NCBI RefSeq assembly: GCF_004345365.1
Contig: NZ_SLVF01000016.1
Coordinates: 1 to 64,000 of the forward strand
Direction: 5' to 3'
Source: Kribbella sp. VKM Ac-2568
Lineage (GTDB): Bacteria; Actinomycetota; Actinomycetes; Propionibacteriales; Kribbellaceae
Length of the DNA stretch: 64,000 nucleotides
Shown: piece by piece, positions 19,504-28,136 of the stretch
Numbering within the stretch: the first letter of the stretch is position 1
How the letters are laid out: each line of letters opens with the position of its first letter
Notes under the pieces: generated by a model
The model's database searches: none
Told to the model about the DNA's origin: nothing
The model's input: the letters and a program-made list of their open reading frames with translations, nothing else
Position numbers and translations under genes: made by a program

Positions 19504-20715
19504 CTATGCGCGGGGTTCGCTCGGACGGTTCTCTGGGCCCGGGTCGGGTTGCGAGGAACTGGCCGCGGACTTGCGCTGCTGAAGCCCTACTGCGACAAGG
19601 GGGAACACGAGCACCGAGAGAACTCCGGCCCCGATGACGCCAGCCTGCGCCGCTGTTGTCATGGTGGCGCTAGAAACTCCGACGGCGGTGAGCGCGACGA
19701 GCAGCGGGAGGGCGGTGGCGGTGATGAACACCATCTGGACCCTCTCGATCCGGGGTAAGTCCCTCCGGTACCAGAACAGCGCCGGCAGGCCACGCACAAC
19801 GAACATCACAGCAAAGAAGACCAACATCGGCGCAGGGTTGGCGATGATGGCCTCGACGTCGAGGGTCATCCCCGAATAGACGAAGAAGATCGGAATGAAG
19901 AAGCCGTACCCCACCGCGTCGAGTTTCGCCTCGAGCAGGTCGACGCGACCGGGTGACCAGCGGCGCAGCACCATCCCGGCGACGAATGCACCCAACACGT
20001 TGTCGAACCCCAGGTCGCTTGCGGCGAGCAGGAGCACGAAGAGCAGCGCGATCGCCAGCCGCAGCGTCGTCTGCGACGTTGAGTGCTCCCCGTCGAGGAT
20101 GATCTGCCCGATACGCGTGGCCCGGACGTGACCGGGCAGCACCGCGACCACGTACGCGATCACGAGGAACACGACGAGGGCGATCGCCTCGACCAAGGAA
20201 CCCCTTGTGCCGAGGAACAACGCCATCGCCACGATCGGCGCAAGCTCCCCCACCGCGCCGGCAGCGAACACGTAGCGGCCGAACCGACCGCCCAGCATGT
20301 CGTTGTCACGAAGGATCGGCAGCAGCGTGCCCAGCGCCGTTGTAGTCAGCGCAATCGCGACCACCACCGGCGAGTCCACCCACCCCACCGCGTACAGGAC
20401 ACCCAGCAGGGCAGCGGCTGCAGCCAGACTCACAAGCCACGACGTGGCGGCCAACCGCCCGGCCCGCTCCCGCAGCAGCGCCGGGTCCAACTCATAGCCG
20501 GCGAGCAGGAACAAGAAGCCCAGGCCAATCGACGAAAACAGCGAGACAGGATCCGGCTTCGCCCAACCGGCAACAGACGGACCAACCACGATGCCGGCCA
20601 CCAGTAGCAGCACGACCTGCGGCAACCGCAACCGGCGTGGCATCAGGGCGACGACGAACGGCGCCAGCGCCGCGATGACCACGACCACGACAAGCGACCC
20701 AAAGCCGGATGGCAA
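19504..20715 (-). CDS. Kef-type cation/proton antiporter (CPA2)
   Basis: A 403-residue integral membrane protein with about 12 helices, of the monovalent cation:proton antiporter-2 family. The N-terminal helices (LRLPQVVLLLVAGIVVGPS), the FLFLLAGYELDP segment and the DNVLGAFVAGMVLRRW segment are typical. It lacks the C-terminal TrkA-N nucleotide-binding domain of Kef channels and ends in a short Ser/Pro-rich tail. TTG 20715 is chosen as start because GGGGAGGG lies immediately upstream and the first membrane helix begins six residues later; a longer upstream frame has no protein character. It exchanges K+ or Na+ for H+ across the cytoplasmic membrane. Confidence 0.85.
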   Translation of the reverse strand: MPSGFGSLVVVVVIAALAPFVVALMPRRLRLPQVVLLLVAGIVVGPSVAGWAKPDPVSLFSSIGLGFLFLLAGYELDPALLRERAGRLAATSWLVSLAAAAALLGVLYAVGWVDSPVVVAIALTTTALGTLLPILRDNDMLGGRFGRYVFAAGAVGELAPIVAMALFLGTRGSLVEAIALVVFLVIAYVVAVLPGHVRATRIGQIILDGEHSTSQTTLRLAIALLFVLLLAASDLGFDNVLGAFVAGMVLRRWSPGRVDLLEAKLDAVGYGFFIPIFFVYSGMTLDVEAIIANPAPMLVFFAVMFVVRGLPALFWYRRDLPRIERVQMVFITATALPLLVALTAVGVSSATMTTAAQAGVIGAGVLSVLVFPLVAVGLQQRKSAASSSQPDPGPENRPSEPRA

Positions 20716-21269
20716 GGTCCCTCCCCTCACCCCGCCACAGCACAGGCGCAACAGGCTCGAGCCCGCGACCGGCGACTGTTCATGAAGGACACTAAAGGAT
20801 GCTCGAGCACTAGTGTGCTGCTGCGACGAGCGCGCGTGAAGCGCCGCACGTACGTCGCCGGTGTGGATACGGCGGCTTGGGCTGCCTTCGCGGCCGAGGC
20901 TCTGCGGGTGGGCGTCTTGGCACGCGTGCGACCTTGACGGCAGCCTTCCCGGGCGGCTGCACCGCGGCCGGTTCGCCGCTCTCGTCGACGACGCCGAATC
21001 CGACATGACGCAGGGCGCTGCTGAGTCGACCCCGTGCGCAGCAGCTGCGCCGCCCGCGGGTCGAGAAGCCGTCCGCTAAGCGGCGGCAGGCGGAGTGTCG
21101 ATGCGATGCACGACCAGGACTCTAGTCGCGCCGGGTGGTCCTGCTGACCGAATATCGGCAGACCGGTAGTCCGCGCGCCCGCATCGCGACAGGGGCATGC
21201 CGTAGTTCACTGGAGTGAGACATACCTGCGTTCATTCATCGTTCACGTCGCGTTTCTTGGGAGCCGAGG
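20716..21269. other. Divergent intergenic region, no gene recognised
   Basis: About 550 bases between the leftward antiporter and the rightward CYTH-CHAD gene. A small AGCAC-TAGT-GTGCT inverted repeat lies at 20806-20819 and could be a regulator site for the antiporter. Nothing else identified. Confidence 0.4.
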
Positions 21270-22775
21270 GTGGCGGATGAGTTCGTGGTCGACGAGGCGG
21301 TCGGGCCGTCGTGCGTCGAAGTGCTGACCGACGCGTTGCCGGTGCGCGGCGACGTCCACCACACCGAGCGCAGAGTCTGGTTCGACACGCATGACTGGCG
21401 GTTGTTCCGCGCTGGACTGCTGCTCGAGCACCACGTACGGAAGCGCGAGTCGTGGTTGGTGCTGAGCGACCTCGAAGGGCAGCGGATCTCCCGACAGCCG
21501 ATCGGCCGTGCAGCGGTCACCGCGCAGTCGCTTCCGGACGGTGTGACGCGAGACCGCGTCCTCGAACTGATCGGTGTGCGGGCGCTGCTACCGCGCGTAG
21601 TCGCGAGCGGTCCTGTTCAGGTGCTCTCGGTGCTCGGCCCGGAGGAGAAGACCGTCGCACGGATCGTCGTCGAAGGTCCCACAACAGTCCGGGACGGCGC
21701 GCCCGTCGGCCTGCGGGCCAGGATCGAGTCTCTCCGCGGCTACGACAAGGACGCGGCCAAGGTGTGCCGGACGCTGGATGCCATCCCCGGGTTCGGGCCG
21801 GCCAAGGAGCCGCTCTTCGAGTCGGTCCTCCGGGCCGCCGGTCTCCATCCGCGCAGCTTCCGGTCGAAGCCCGACCTGGAGTTCATCCCGCGGATCCCGG
21901 TCACCCAGGCGTTCGCCGGCACGCTCACGCAACTACGAGAGATCGTCCTCGACAACGTCGAGGGCACGCTTCGCCAACTAGACACCGAGTTCCTCCACGA
22001 TCTGCGTGTCACGGTGCGCCGTACCCGAGCCGTGCTGAAGTTCGCGCACGGAACGATCGACGAGGACATCCGGGCGAGCTACGCCGTCGAGCTCAAGTGG
22101 CTCGCCGATCAGACCTCGTTGAGCCGTGATCTCGACGTGTACCTGCTCGGCTTCGAGGACCTGGTCAGCCACGTCAACGCATCCGGCGAGCTCGAGCCGC
22201 TCCGAAGGCAGCTCACGCGGCACCGCAAGACGGCGCACGCCGCACTCAACCGTGCACTGCGGTCCGAGCGATTCGCCGCCTTGCTCGACGGCTGGCAGCG
22301 CGAACTGGCGGTCGCTGGGCCCGCCGAGCGGCCGGTGATCGAGGTCGCCGACGACCAGCTGAGCCGGGCCTGGAAGCGAGTCGCGAAGCGCGGGGACACC
22401 ATCACCGACGCCTCTCCGGCGGAAGCCGTGCACGACCTGCGCAAGCGCTGCAAGGAGCTGCGCTACCTGCTCGAGTTCTTCGGCAGCTTGTACGGCGCGG
22501 ACGCCCGAAGCGAGGCCGTGAGTGAGCTCAAGCTCTTGCAGGACATCCTCGGCGAGTTCCAGGACGCCGAGGCCCAACGCATCAGCGTCCACCAGTACGC
22601 CGTCGAACTCGCCAAGGCCGGGGCGCCCCCGGCGACGCTGATCGCGATGGGTCGCCTCGAACACCACCTGCAGCTTCGTCAGGACGCCGCGCGGGCCGAG
22701 GTGGCCGACCGATGGCAGCGGTTCAATCGCAAACACAACCAGCGCCTCTACGCCAGGATGGTGACCAGCCGATGA
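21270..22775 (+). CDS. CYTH-CHAD domain protein
   Basis: A 501-residue protein. Residues 1-170 form a CYTH-like triphosphate-tunnel domain, though without the usual N-terminal ExExK; the tract VWFDTHDWRLFRAGLLLEHH is recognisable. Residues about 215-500 are a CHAD helical domain with its two conserved basic motifs, LHDLRVTVRRTRAVLK and VHDLRKRCKELRYLLEFF. CHAD domains bind inorganic polyphosphate, so this protein probably senses or sequesters polyphosphate, while the CYTH part may be a degenerate phosphatase. Start GTG 21270. The stop overlaps the ParA start (ATGA), so the two are translationally coupled. Confidence 0.9.
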   Translation: MADEFVVDEAVGPSCVEVLTDALPVRGDVHHTERRVWFDTHDWRLFRAGLLLEHHVRKRESWLVLSDLEGQRISRQPIGRAAVTAQSLPDGVTRDRVLELIGVRALLPRVVASGPVQVLSVLGPEEKTVARIVVEGPTTVRDGAPVGLRARIESLRGYDKDAAKVCRTLDAIPGFGPAKEPLFESVLRAAGLHPRSFRSKPDLEFIPRIPVTQAFAGTLTQLREIVLDNVEGTLRQLDTEFLHDLRVTVRRTRAVLKFAHGTIDEDIRASYAVELKWLADQTSLSRDLDVYLLGFEDLVSHVNASGELEPLRRQLTRHRKTAHAALNRALRSERFAALLDGWQRELAVAGPAERPVIEVADDQLSRAWKRVAKRGDTITDASPAEAVHDLRKRCKELRYLLEFFGSLYGADARSEAVSELKLLQDILGEFQDAEAQRISVHQYAVELAKAGAPPATLIAMGRLEHHLQLRQDAARAEVADRWQRFNRKHNQRLYARMVTSR

Positions 22776-23518
22776 GGATCGTCGCGTCGTACAGCATCAA
22801 GGGCGGTGTCGGGAAGACGACCGCGGCGGCGAACGTGGCCTGGCTGGCCGCCGAGAGCGGACAACGAGTCCTGTTGTGGGACCTGGATCCGCAAGGCGGT
22901 GCGACGTACCTGTTCCGGGTCCGGCCCAAGGTCAAGGGTGGCGGCGAGGCTCTCGTGTCCGGCCGGCGTGACCTCCGCGACGCGGTCAAAGCGAGTGACT
23001 TCGACAACCTCGACCTGCTGCCGTCCGACTTCTCCTACCGCAACCTCGACCTGCTGCTGGACGCGCAGAAGAAGCCGACCCGCCGCCTCGGCCGGCTCCT
23101 CGACAGCATGGCCGACGAGTACGACGTCGTCGTACTCGACTGTGCGCCGAGCGTCTCGCTCGTCTCCGAGGGCATCGTGCGTGCCGCCGACCTCGTCCTC
23201 GCTCCACTGGTGCCCGCTCCCCTGTCAGTGCGCACGTTGGACCAACTGCGGTCGTTCATCGCCGAGGCCAAGGGGCCTGCGCCAGACCTGCTCGCGTTCC
23301 TGTCCATGGTCGACCGTCGTCGCCGGCTGCACCGCGACTTGTCCGAGCAACTCCCGAACGAACACCAAGACGTCGCCGCCACCGCGATCCCGATGGCCTC
23401 GGTGGTCGAGCAGATGGGCGTACGCCGCGCCCCGGTGGTGGCCTGGGCCCGCACCGCCCCGGCGTCGGTCGCCTACCGCAACCTGTGGGACGAAGCCCGG
23501 CTACATGCGAAGATATGA
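22772..23518 (+). CDS. ParA/MinD-family ATPase
   Basis: A 248-residue P-loop ATPase with the deviant Walker A KGGVGKTTAAA (from residue 10), the switch DLDPQGGATYLF and Walker B VVVLDCAPSVSL. It is shorter than chromosomal ParA proteins and has no ParB partner or parS nearby, so it is more likely an orphan positioning or signalling ATPase. ATG 22772 overlaps the CHAD stop by four bases; longer in-frame starts would lie within the CHAD gene and are rejected. The coupling to a CHAD protein suggests a role in placing polyphosphate bodies (inference). Confidence 0.9.
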   Translation: MRIVASYSIKGGVGKTTAAANVAWLAAESGQRVLLWDLDPQGGATYLFRVRPKVKGGGEALVSGRRDLRDAVKASDFDNLDLLPSDFSYRNLDLLLDAQKKPTRRLGRLLDSMADEYDVVVLDCAPSVSLVSEGIVRAADLVLAPLVPAPLSVRTLDQLRSFIAEAKGPAPDLLAFLSMVDRRRRLHRDLSEQLPNEHQDVAATAIPMASVVEQMGVRRAPVVAWARTAPASVAYRNLWDEARLHAKI

Positions 23519-23519
23519 G

Positions 23520-23735
23520 CCCCATTCAAGTCGAGCACGTCCCGCCGCGAACTCGGCCTCTTGAGACGCCAGGTGGACGATCGCCGCCGCCACCTCGGAA
23601 GGATCCGCGACCCGTTCCAGCGGGCTCTCCATCCGGCGGCGGTCGTACCCGTCGCCGCTCAAGTTCACGGCCGCCATGTCGGTCGCGGTCCAGCCCGGAG
23701 CGATCGCCGTCGCGGCGATGCCTTCGGGACTGAGC
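23520..23735 (-). pseudogene. Short-chain dehydrogenase, C-terminal remnant
   Basis: The minus strand reads GIAATAIAPGWTATDMA, then MESPLERVADPSEVAAAIVH and LASQEAEFAAG. This is the end of an SDR oxidoreductase (vn.iaPGwv.TdM....pl.R...P.eiA.av.fLaS..a.f.tG). The catalytic YxxxK and the Rossmann N-terminus are missing. It abuts the 3' end of the ParA gene. Confidence 0.7.
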
Positions 23736-23809
23736 GGGCAAGTCGCGGTTGCAGGCCGCTCGCGCGCGTGGACGGGCCGGTACTCCCCGGCGGTTTCGTC
23801 GCAAACTCA

Positions 23810-24010
23810 ACTGGACGGCGTGACCGGGACCACATGCCGAGCCACTGCTCGGCGCCCCAGGCCTCGAACCGCTCTACCTGAGTGAACCCCAACTTCGCCG
23901 CGAGACGCATCGAGCCGACGTTGGCGGTCTGGGTGGTGAGCACCACCGGCGCCATGCGGATGTGGCGATGGCTTCTGCCAAAGCTTCTACACAGCCCATC
24001 CACCCGGCGG
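23810..24010 (-). pseudogene. GNAT acetyltransferase, C-terminal remnant
   Basis: The minus strand carries VEALAEAIATSAW in one frame and, after a shift, APVVLTTQTANVGSMRLAAK then GFTQVERFEAWGAEQW in the next. This is the end of a GNAT N-acetyltransferase (the acetyl-CoA-side helix N..S.rla.klGF). The front is gone. Together with the adjacent SDR tail it marks a deletion-prone spot between ParA and the phosphoesterase. Confidence 0.65.
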
Positions 24011-24031
24011 CTCTTGCAGCCCTGGCCAGGG

Positions 24032-25606
24032 TCAGCGTCCGGCCAGCGCCGGGAAGTAGTGGAGGCAGGTGTCTCGGAGGAGCTGGACGAGGTCGGCGGG
24101 GGGAAGATCGGCGTGGGCGTTGGGGTCATCTAGCTCGGGTGGGAGCGACACGCCTATTTCCTTCGCATGCGCGATGAGGCCGGGGATGAGGGCTTTGGCC
24201 AGGCCGCTGACGGCTCGGCCCAGGACCTCGGGGTCCATGGTCCATTCGGGTACCGGTTGGGCTTCGACGGTCGCCCAGGTGTCGGGGTCGCGGGGCTTGT
24301 CGAGGGTGAACACGTGCTCGAAACTGCGGGCGGCGGCGTCTCGACCCGTGAGAGGTCCACCGAGGTCCCAGGCCTTACGCAGCGTGGCGATCAGAGAGGT
24401 GTGTCGGTATTCCTCGTTGTAGACCGATCCGGGCTCGACCCAGGGCGAAACAACGATCGCGGGAACCCGGTAGCCGGAGCGGTCGAAGGTGAACCCGAAC
24501 TCACCCGCGGGTGCGGCCGGGTCTGGCGGAGGCACCGGCCCTGGGGGCACGTGGTCGTAGGTTCCGCCTGGTTCGTCCCAGCCGATCAGAAGGGTTGTGT
24601 TCCAGACATTCGCGCCGGTTTCCGAGATCGCCGACCGGTAGGCGTTGAACACTCGCTGCAAGAAGGCCTCACCGGCCAGAATGGACGACGGCGAGTCGAC
24701 GCCGGGCTCGATGCCTGGGCCCATCGCCCGACCCATCGCCGGGTGGTAGTCACCGTGGCCGGAGATCATGTTCGGCTCGATCAGGGCAAAGTCCGGCAGC
24801 GTACCCGCCGCCGCGTCCTTCTCGAACTCCTCAAACCGAACAAAGTGCGTGGCCAACCGATCGTGCAGTCGGGCGTAGTGAATGATCCCGGTGAACGAGA
24901 CGGGCATCGGCTCCATCACGTAGACCTTCCAGGTTCGACCGTGCGCGTCCAGCCGCTCAAAGATCGTCTCCGAGTCGTTCTGCGCGAACCACTTCCGCAC
25001 GGGAAAGTTCACGACCATTCCTGAGGAGGTCGCGGCGGTCCAGAACGAGCGGTTCATGAACGTCTGCGACGGCACCTCGCAGAACCAGTGGTCGAACACC
25101 CCGAACTCCCGGGCGATCCCGCTGAGCACCGGCACCTGCTCCGGTTTATACCCGGTCATGATGTGGGCGTACTCGTCGTACGTCGGTTGGCGACCCATCT
25201 CGCCGGTGAAGGTGCTGATGTAGTCGGTGACGAACCCGTCCATGGATGGCGTCGCACCGGCCGGCGGCGCGTTCCACGGTGCCGTGACGCCCTCACCGAT
25301 CTTGAACCGGTTGTTCTGGTCGATGGTGTTAAACAGCTGAGTGTTGGTGTGGTAATACTCCTCACCCGAGTCCGGGTTCGGTGAGTCCATGTCCGTCGCG
25401 ATCCCGTAGGGCACCACCTTGCGGTCGGCGCCGTGCTCGGCCCACTCCGGAATCGGATTGCTCAGATCCTTCCCGGTGACACCTTCGAAGGTCTTCCCGT
25501 CTCCGGGGCCGTACAAGCGCCCGAGCACGTTGTCCAGGGACCGGTTCTCAAACAGCACAACCACCACATGGTCCAAGGCATTGGTGCGCGTGGATGAACC
25601 AGCCAT
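24032..25606 (-). CDS. Phospholipase C-like phosphoesterase
   Basis: A 524-residue member of the phosphoesterase family (phospholipase C/acid phosphatase AcpA type). The N-terminus carries the hallmark HVVVVLFENRSLDNVLG, whose Glu-Asn binds metal. Later are FDHWFCEVPSQTFMNRSFW, EPNMISGHGDYHP and GWDEPGGTYDHVPPG, all with metal or active-site Asp/His. No signal peptide is visible from ATG 25606, unusual for this mostly exported family; longer starts give no better signal. The start is supported by GGAGGT upstream. Probable substrates are phosphodiesters such as phosphatidylcholine. Confidence 0.85.
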   Translation of the reverse strand: MAGSSTRTNALDHVVVVLFENRSLDNVLGRLYGPGDGKTFEGVTGKDLSNPIPEWAEHGADRKVVPYGIATDMDSPNPDSGEEYYHTNTQLFNTIDQNNRFKIGEGVTAPWNAPPAGATPSMDGFVTDYISTFTGEMGRQPTYDEYAHIMTGYKPEQVPVLSGIAREFGVFDHWFCEVPSQTFMNRSFWTAATSSGMVVNFPVRKWFAQNDSETIFERLDAHGRTWKVYVMEPMPVSFTGIIHYARLHDRLATHFVRFEEFEKDAAAGTLPDFALIEPNMISGHGDYHPAMGRAMGPGIEPGVDSPSSILAGEAFLQRVFNAYRSAISETGANVWNTTLLIGWDEPGGTYDHVPPGPVPPPDPAAPAGEFGFTFDRSGYRVPAIVVSPWVEPGSVYNEEYRHTSLIATLRKAWDLGGPLTGRDAAARSFEHVFTLDKPRDPDTWATVEAQPVPEWTMDPEVLGRAVSGLAKALIPGLIAHAKEIGVSLPPELDDPNAHADLPPADLVQLLRDTCLHYFPALAGR

Positions 25607-26005
25607 GTCGACCTCCGTCATCGCAAGGCCCACCGCCAGCCAGCCATGGACCACTCCCCACCCAGCCCAGCCCATCATCCGCGTCCGCCGCAACCCCAAA
25701 GCGCCGCCTGACGAATTTCCCGCTGGCCGAGTCCGGGTGAGGTCGCCGACATCGTTCACCGGGATGCAGCCTCGAGTTGCCGGTGGACGCGCAGGAGGCT
25801 CCTCCGGCCGGCGGCGGCTTGTGCTGTCGTCAACTCGATCATCCGGCGGCACGGACTCAGCGTCATCTCAGTCACGAGGAGCGGCGCGAGCTGGGCTCAG
25901 CGTGGGAACACCATGGGAACAAAGAGGCGCCGGATCGAGTCAACTGGAGTCGAGAGCGCCCGAACTAATGTGGCCAAGGCGCGCCTAGAGGGGCGTACGT
26001 CGGTG
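25607..26005. other. Intergenic region beside a tRNA remnant
   Basis: About 400 bases with no recognised gene. Left of the tRNA fragment both strands give only low-quality frames. The position next to a tRNA 3' end would suit the tail of an integrated element, but no integrase motif is visible. Confidence 0.35.
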
Positions 26006-26060
26006 GGGTGATCGGTTTCCCAAACCGTGCGTCGCAGGTTCGAATCCTGCGGGGGCACCA
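26006..26060 (+). tRNA. 3' fragment of a tRNA-Gly(CCC)-like gene
   Basis: The DNA reads as an anticodon arm (CGGT-TTCCCAA-ACCG, anticodon CCC), a variable loop, a T arm (GCAGG-TTCGAAT-CCTGC) and a 3' acceptor strand ending GGGGGCACCA. Upstream there is no D arm and no complementary 5' acceptor strand, and the acceptor seems one base short. It is therefore a partial, non-functional copy. Such 3' halves are commonly left as attachment sites after integration of phages or ICEs. Confidence 0.55.
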
Positions 26061-26144
26061 ATGTGGATCACCAGTTCTTCGTCGAGGACCACGCAACAGT
26101 GGCGCTGGCGCTAGACATGCCCGGTCCCCGCGCAGGTCGCGGGG

Positions 26145-27371
26145 GTGCACGATGAAGTCATGCAGGACACCGCCGGTGTCACTCGCGCCGGCATCCGGGG
26201 CCGGCCGGGGCGGATCCACCCGCTCGGCGACTGGCTGCTGGTCGCGGCGGTGGCTTTGCTCCACCTGCTCAACCCACGGATCGGTCCCGGCGAGCCGGTG
26301 CAGCAGACGTCGATCCTGCTGGGCGCGGTCTGGCTGGGTCTCGTGCTCGTCCAAAGTGTGCCGTTGCTCTGGCGACGACGGCGTCCGGCGGTGGTGCTCG
26401 CGGTGGTGTCGGCCGCGTGGGTTGTTGCCCAGGTGGTGTTCGGGCCGTCGGCACCGTTCGGGCTGTGGGTCGCCTTGTACTCGGTGATCGTCCACGCGAC
26501 CCGACGTATGGCCGAGGTCGGCGCGGCGGCTGCGACTGTCGTGGTCGCGGCGCTCGAACTCGCGCACGTCGCCCGAGACCGTCTGCGACTGGAGGACGCG
26601 CTGCCGATGGTTGTGGTGACCTTGGTGGTCGGGATCGTCGGTTTCGTCGTCGCGGACCGCCGTACCCGGAGCGCGGCGCTGCGGGACCGCGCCGAGTTCC
26701 TCGAGCGGGAGCGCGAGGCGCTGTCACGTCAGGCTGCTGCTGAGGAGCGGTTGCGCATCGCTCGAGAGCTCCACGACCTGGTGGCGCACAGCCTCACCAC
26801 CATCGCCATTCAGTCGAGCACCGGCAGGCTGGCGCTGCCGCAGCATCCGGACGTGGCGCAGCGTGCGTTGGCGACGATCGAGACGACCAGCCGGGCCGCC
26901 AGCCGAGAGATGCGGCAGCTGCTCGGCGTGCTGCGGCAGGGCGGCGACACGGCGGCTCAGCTGGATCCGACCCCAGGGCTGGCGAACCTCGACGATCTGG
27001 TCGGAACGATGCGTCGCGCCGGCGCGGGCGTGCAGCTCACCGTCGAAGGCGACCGCCGGGCGCTCTCGCGGAGCCTTGACCTGGTCGCGTACCGGGTGGT
27101 GCAGGAAGCGCTCACCAACGTTGTCAAGCACGCTGGGCAGCCGGCGGCGGCCGCGGTCCTCGTGCGGTACGACGGCGACCAGCTCGTCTTGGAGATCACC
27201 GACGACGGAGCCGGGAACGGGAAGTCCTCCGACGGCCACCCCGGTCTCGGCATCGTCGGGATGCGCGAACGGGTGTCCGCGTTGGGCGGACAGTTCACTG
27301 CCGGGCCCAGACCGGTGCGAGGGTTCCGTGTGGAGGCTCGGCTGCCGATCCGGGCGGAGGACGAGCCATGA
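26145..27371 (+). CDS. NarL-type sensor histidine kinase
   Basis: A 408-residue kinase with about five N-terminal membrane helices (residues 25-175), a short coiled linker, a HisKA_3 dimerisation domain with the phospho-acceptor His in RIARELHDLVAHSLT, and a HATPase domain (VVQEALTNVVKHA, ITDDGAGNG, GLGIVGMRERV). GTG 26145 or ATG 26160 may be the start; the ribosome site does not decide. It overlaps the response regulator by four bases (ATGA). With the ABC exporter downstream it looks like a sensor-controlled efflux or antimicrobial-resistance module. Confidence 0.92.
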   Translation: MHDEVMQDTAGVTRAGIRGRPGRIHPLGDWLLVAAVALLHLLNPRIGPGEPVQQTSILLGAVWLGLVLVQSVPLLWRRRRPAVVLAVVSAAWVVAQVVFGPSAPFGLWVALYSVIVHATRRMAEVGAAAATVVVAALELAHVARDRLRLEDALPMVVVTLVVGIVGFVVADRRTRSAALRDRAEFLEREREALSRQAAAEERLRIARELHDLVAHSLTTIAIQSSTGRLALPQHPDVAQRALATIETTSRAASREMRQLLGVLRQGGDTAAQLDPTPGLANLDDLVGTMRRAGAGVQLTVEGDRRALSRSLDLVAYRVVQEALTNVVKHAGQPAAAAVLVRYDGDQLVLEITDDGAGNGKSSDGHPGLGIVGMRERVSALGGQFTAGPRPVRGFRVEARLPIRAEDEP

Positions 27372-28036
27372 CGATCCGCGCCGCGCTGGCCGACGACCAG
27401 CCACTCGTCCGCGACGGCTTTCGCGCCCAGCTCGCTCTGGTCGACGACATCGAGCTCGTGGGCGAGGCTACGACCGGCGCCGAGGCGATCGAGGTCGCCC
27501 GCAGCTGCCGGCCCGACGTACTGCTGATGGACGTGCGGATGCCGGTCATGGACGGCATCGAGGCCACCCGGCGGATCACCTCGGACGAGCGGTGCGGCGG
27601 TGTCCGTGTGCTGGTGCTGACGACGTTCGACCTCGACGAGTACGTGTACGCCGCGCTGCGGGCCGGAGCAAGCGGCTTCCTCCTCAAGGACAGCCTGCCG
27701 GAGGACCTGTTCGCCGCGATCCGCCTGATCGCGGCCGGCGACGCGCTGCTGGCTCCCGGCGTGACCCGCCGGCTGATCGCCGAGTTCGTACGCCGCCCCG
27801 AGACGCCCCGGGCCCGCCCGGCGGAGCTGGCGCGGCTGACCGACCGCGAACGAGACGTACTCGGCCTGATCGCCCAGGGCCTGTCCAACAGCGAGATCGC
27901 GGACGGGCTGGTCGTCAGCCCGGCGACGGTGAAGACCCACGTCAGCCGCATCCTCGCCAAGCTCGCCGCTCGGGATCGCGCTCAGCTGGTGATGCTCGCC
28001 TACGAGAGTGGCCTGGTCGTACCGCGCGACGGTTGA
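27368..28036 (+). CDS. LuxR/NarL-family response regulator
   Basis: A 222-residue regulator with a receiver domain (DD at 9-10, phospho-acceptor Asp55 in LLMDVRMP, Thr in VLTTFD, Lys in LLKDS) and a C-terminal LuxR helix-turn-helix (LTDRERDVLGLIAQGLSNSEI, VSPATVKTHVSRIL). Its start overlaps the kinase stop. It is probably phosphorylated by that kinase and likely controls the ABC genes 100 bases downstream; both points are inferred from order. Confidence 0.95.
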   Translation: MTIRAALADDQPLVRDGFRAQLALVDDIELVGEATTGAEAIEVARSCRPDVLLMDVRMPVMDGIEATRRITSDERCGGVRVLVLTTFDLDEYVYAALRAGASGFLLKDSLPEDLFAAIRLIAAGDALLAPGVTRRLIAEFVRRPETPRARPAELARLTDRERDVLGLIAQGLSNSEIADGLVVSPATVKTHVSRILAKLAARDRAQLVMLAYESGLVVPRDG

Positions 28037-28136
28037 GGCGTACATCTGCGGGTGTAGTCGTGCACCCGGCGGCGTACGGCGAGGTTCGGATCCGAGGCCG
28101 ACGACGCGCGAGCTCGCGATCCGTAACTTCGGGGCC

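Noticed and set aside
19504..21006. 500-residue form of the cation/proton antiporter
   Set aside because: The extra 97 residues are Arg/Ser/His-rich without a membrane helix, and the TTG at 20715 has a strong ribosome site.
22712..22771. Longer start for the ParA ATPase
   Set aside because: The added residues lie inside the CHAD gene and precede the conserved start of the ATPase fold; the ATGA overlap at 22772 is the standard coupling.
26006..26060. Complete tRNA gene
   Set aside because: No D arm or 5' acceptor strand complementary to GGGGGCA lies upstream, so only a fragment can be claimed.
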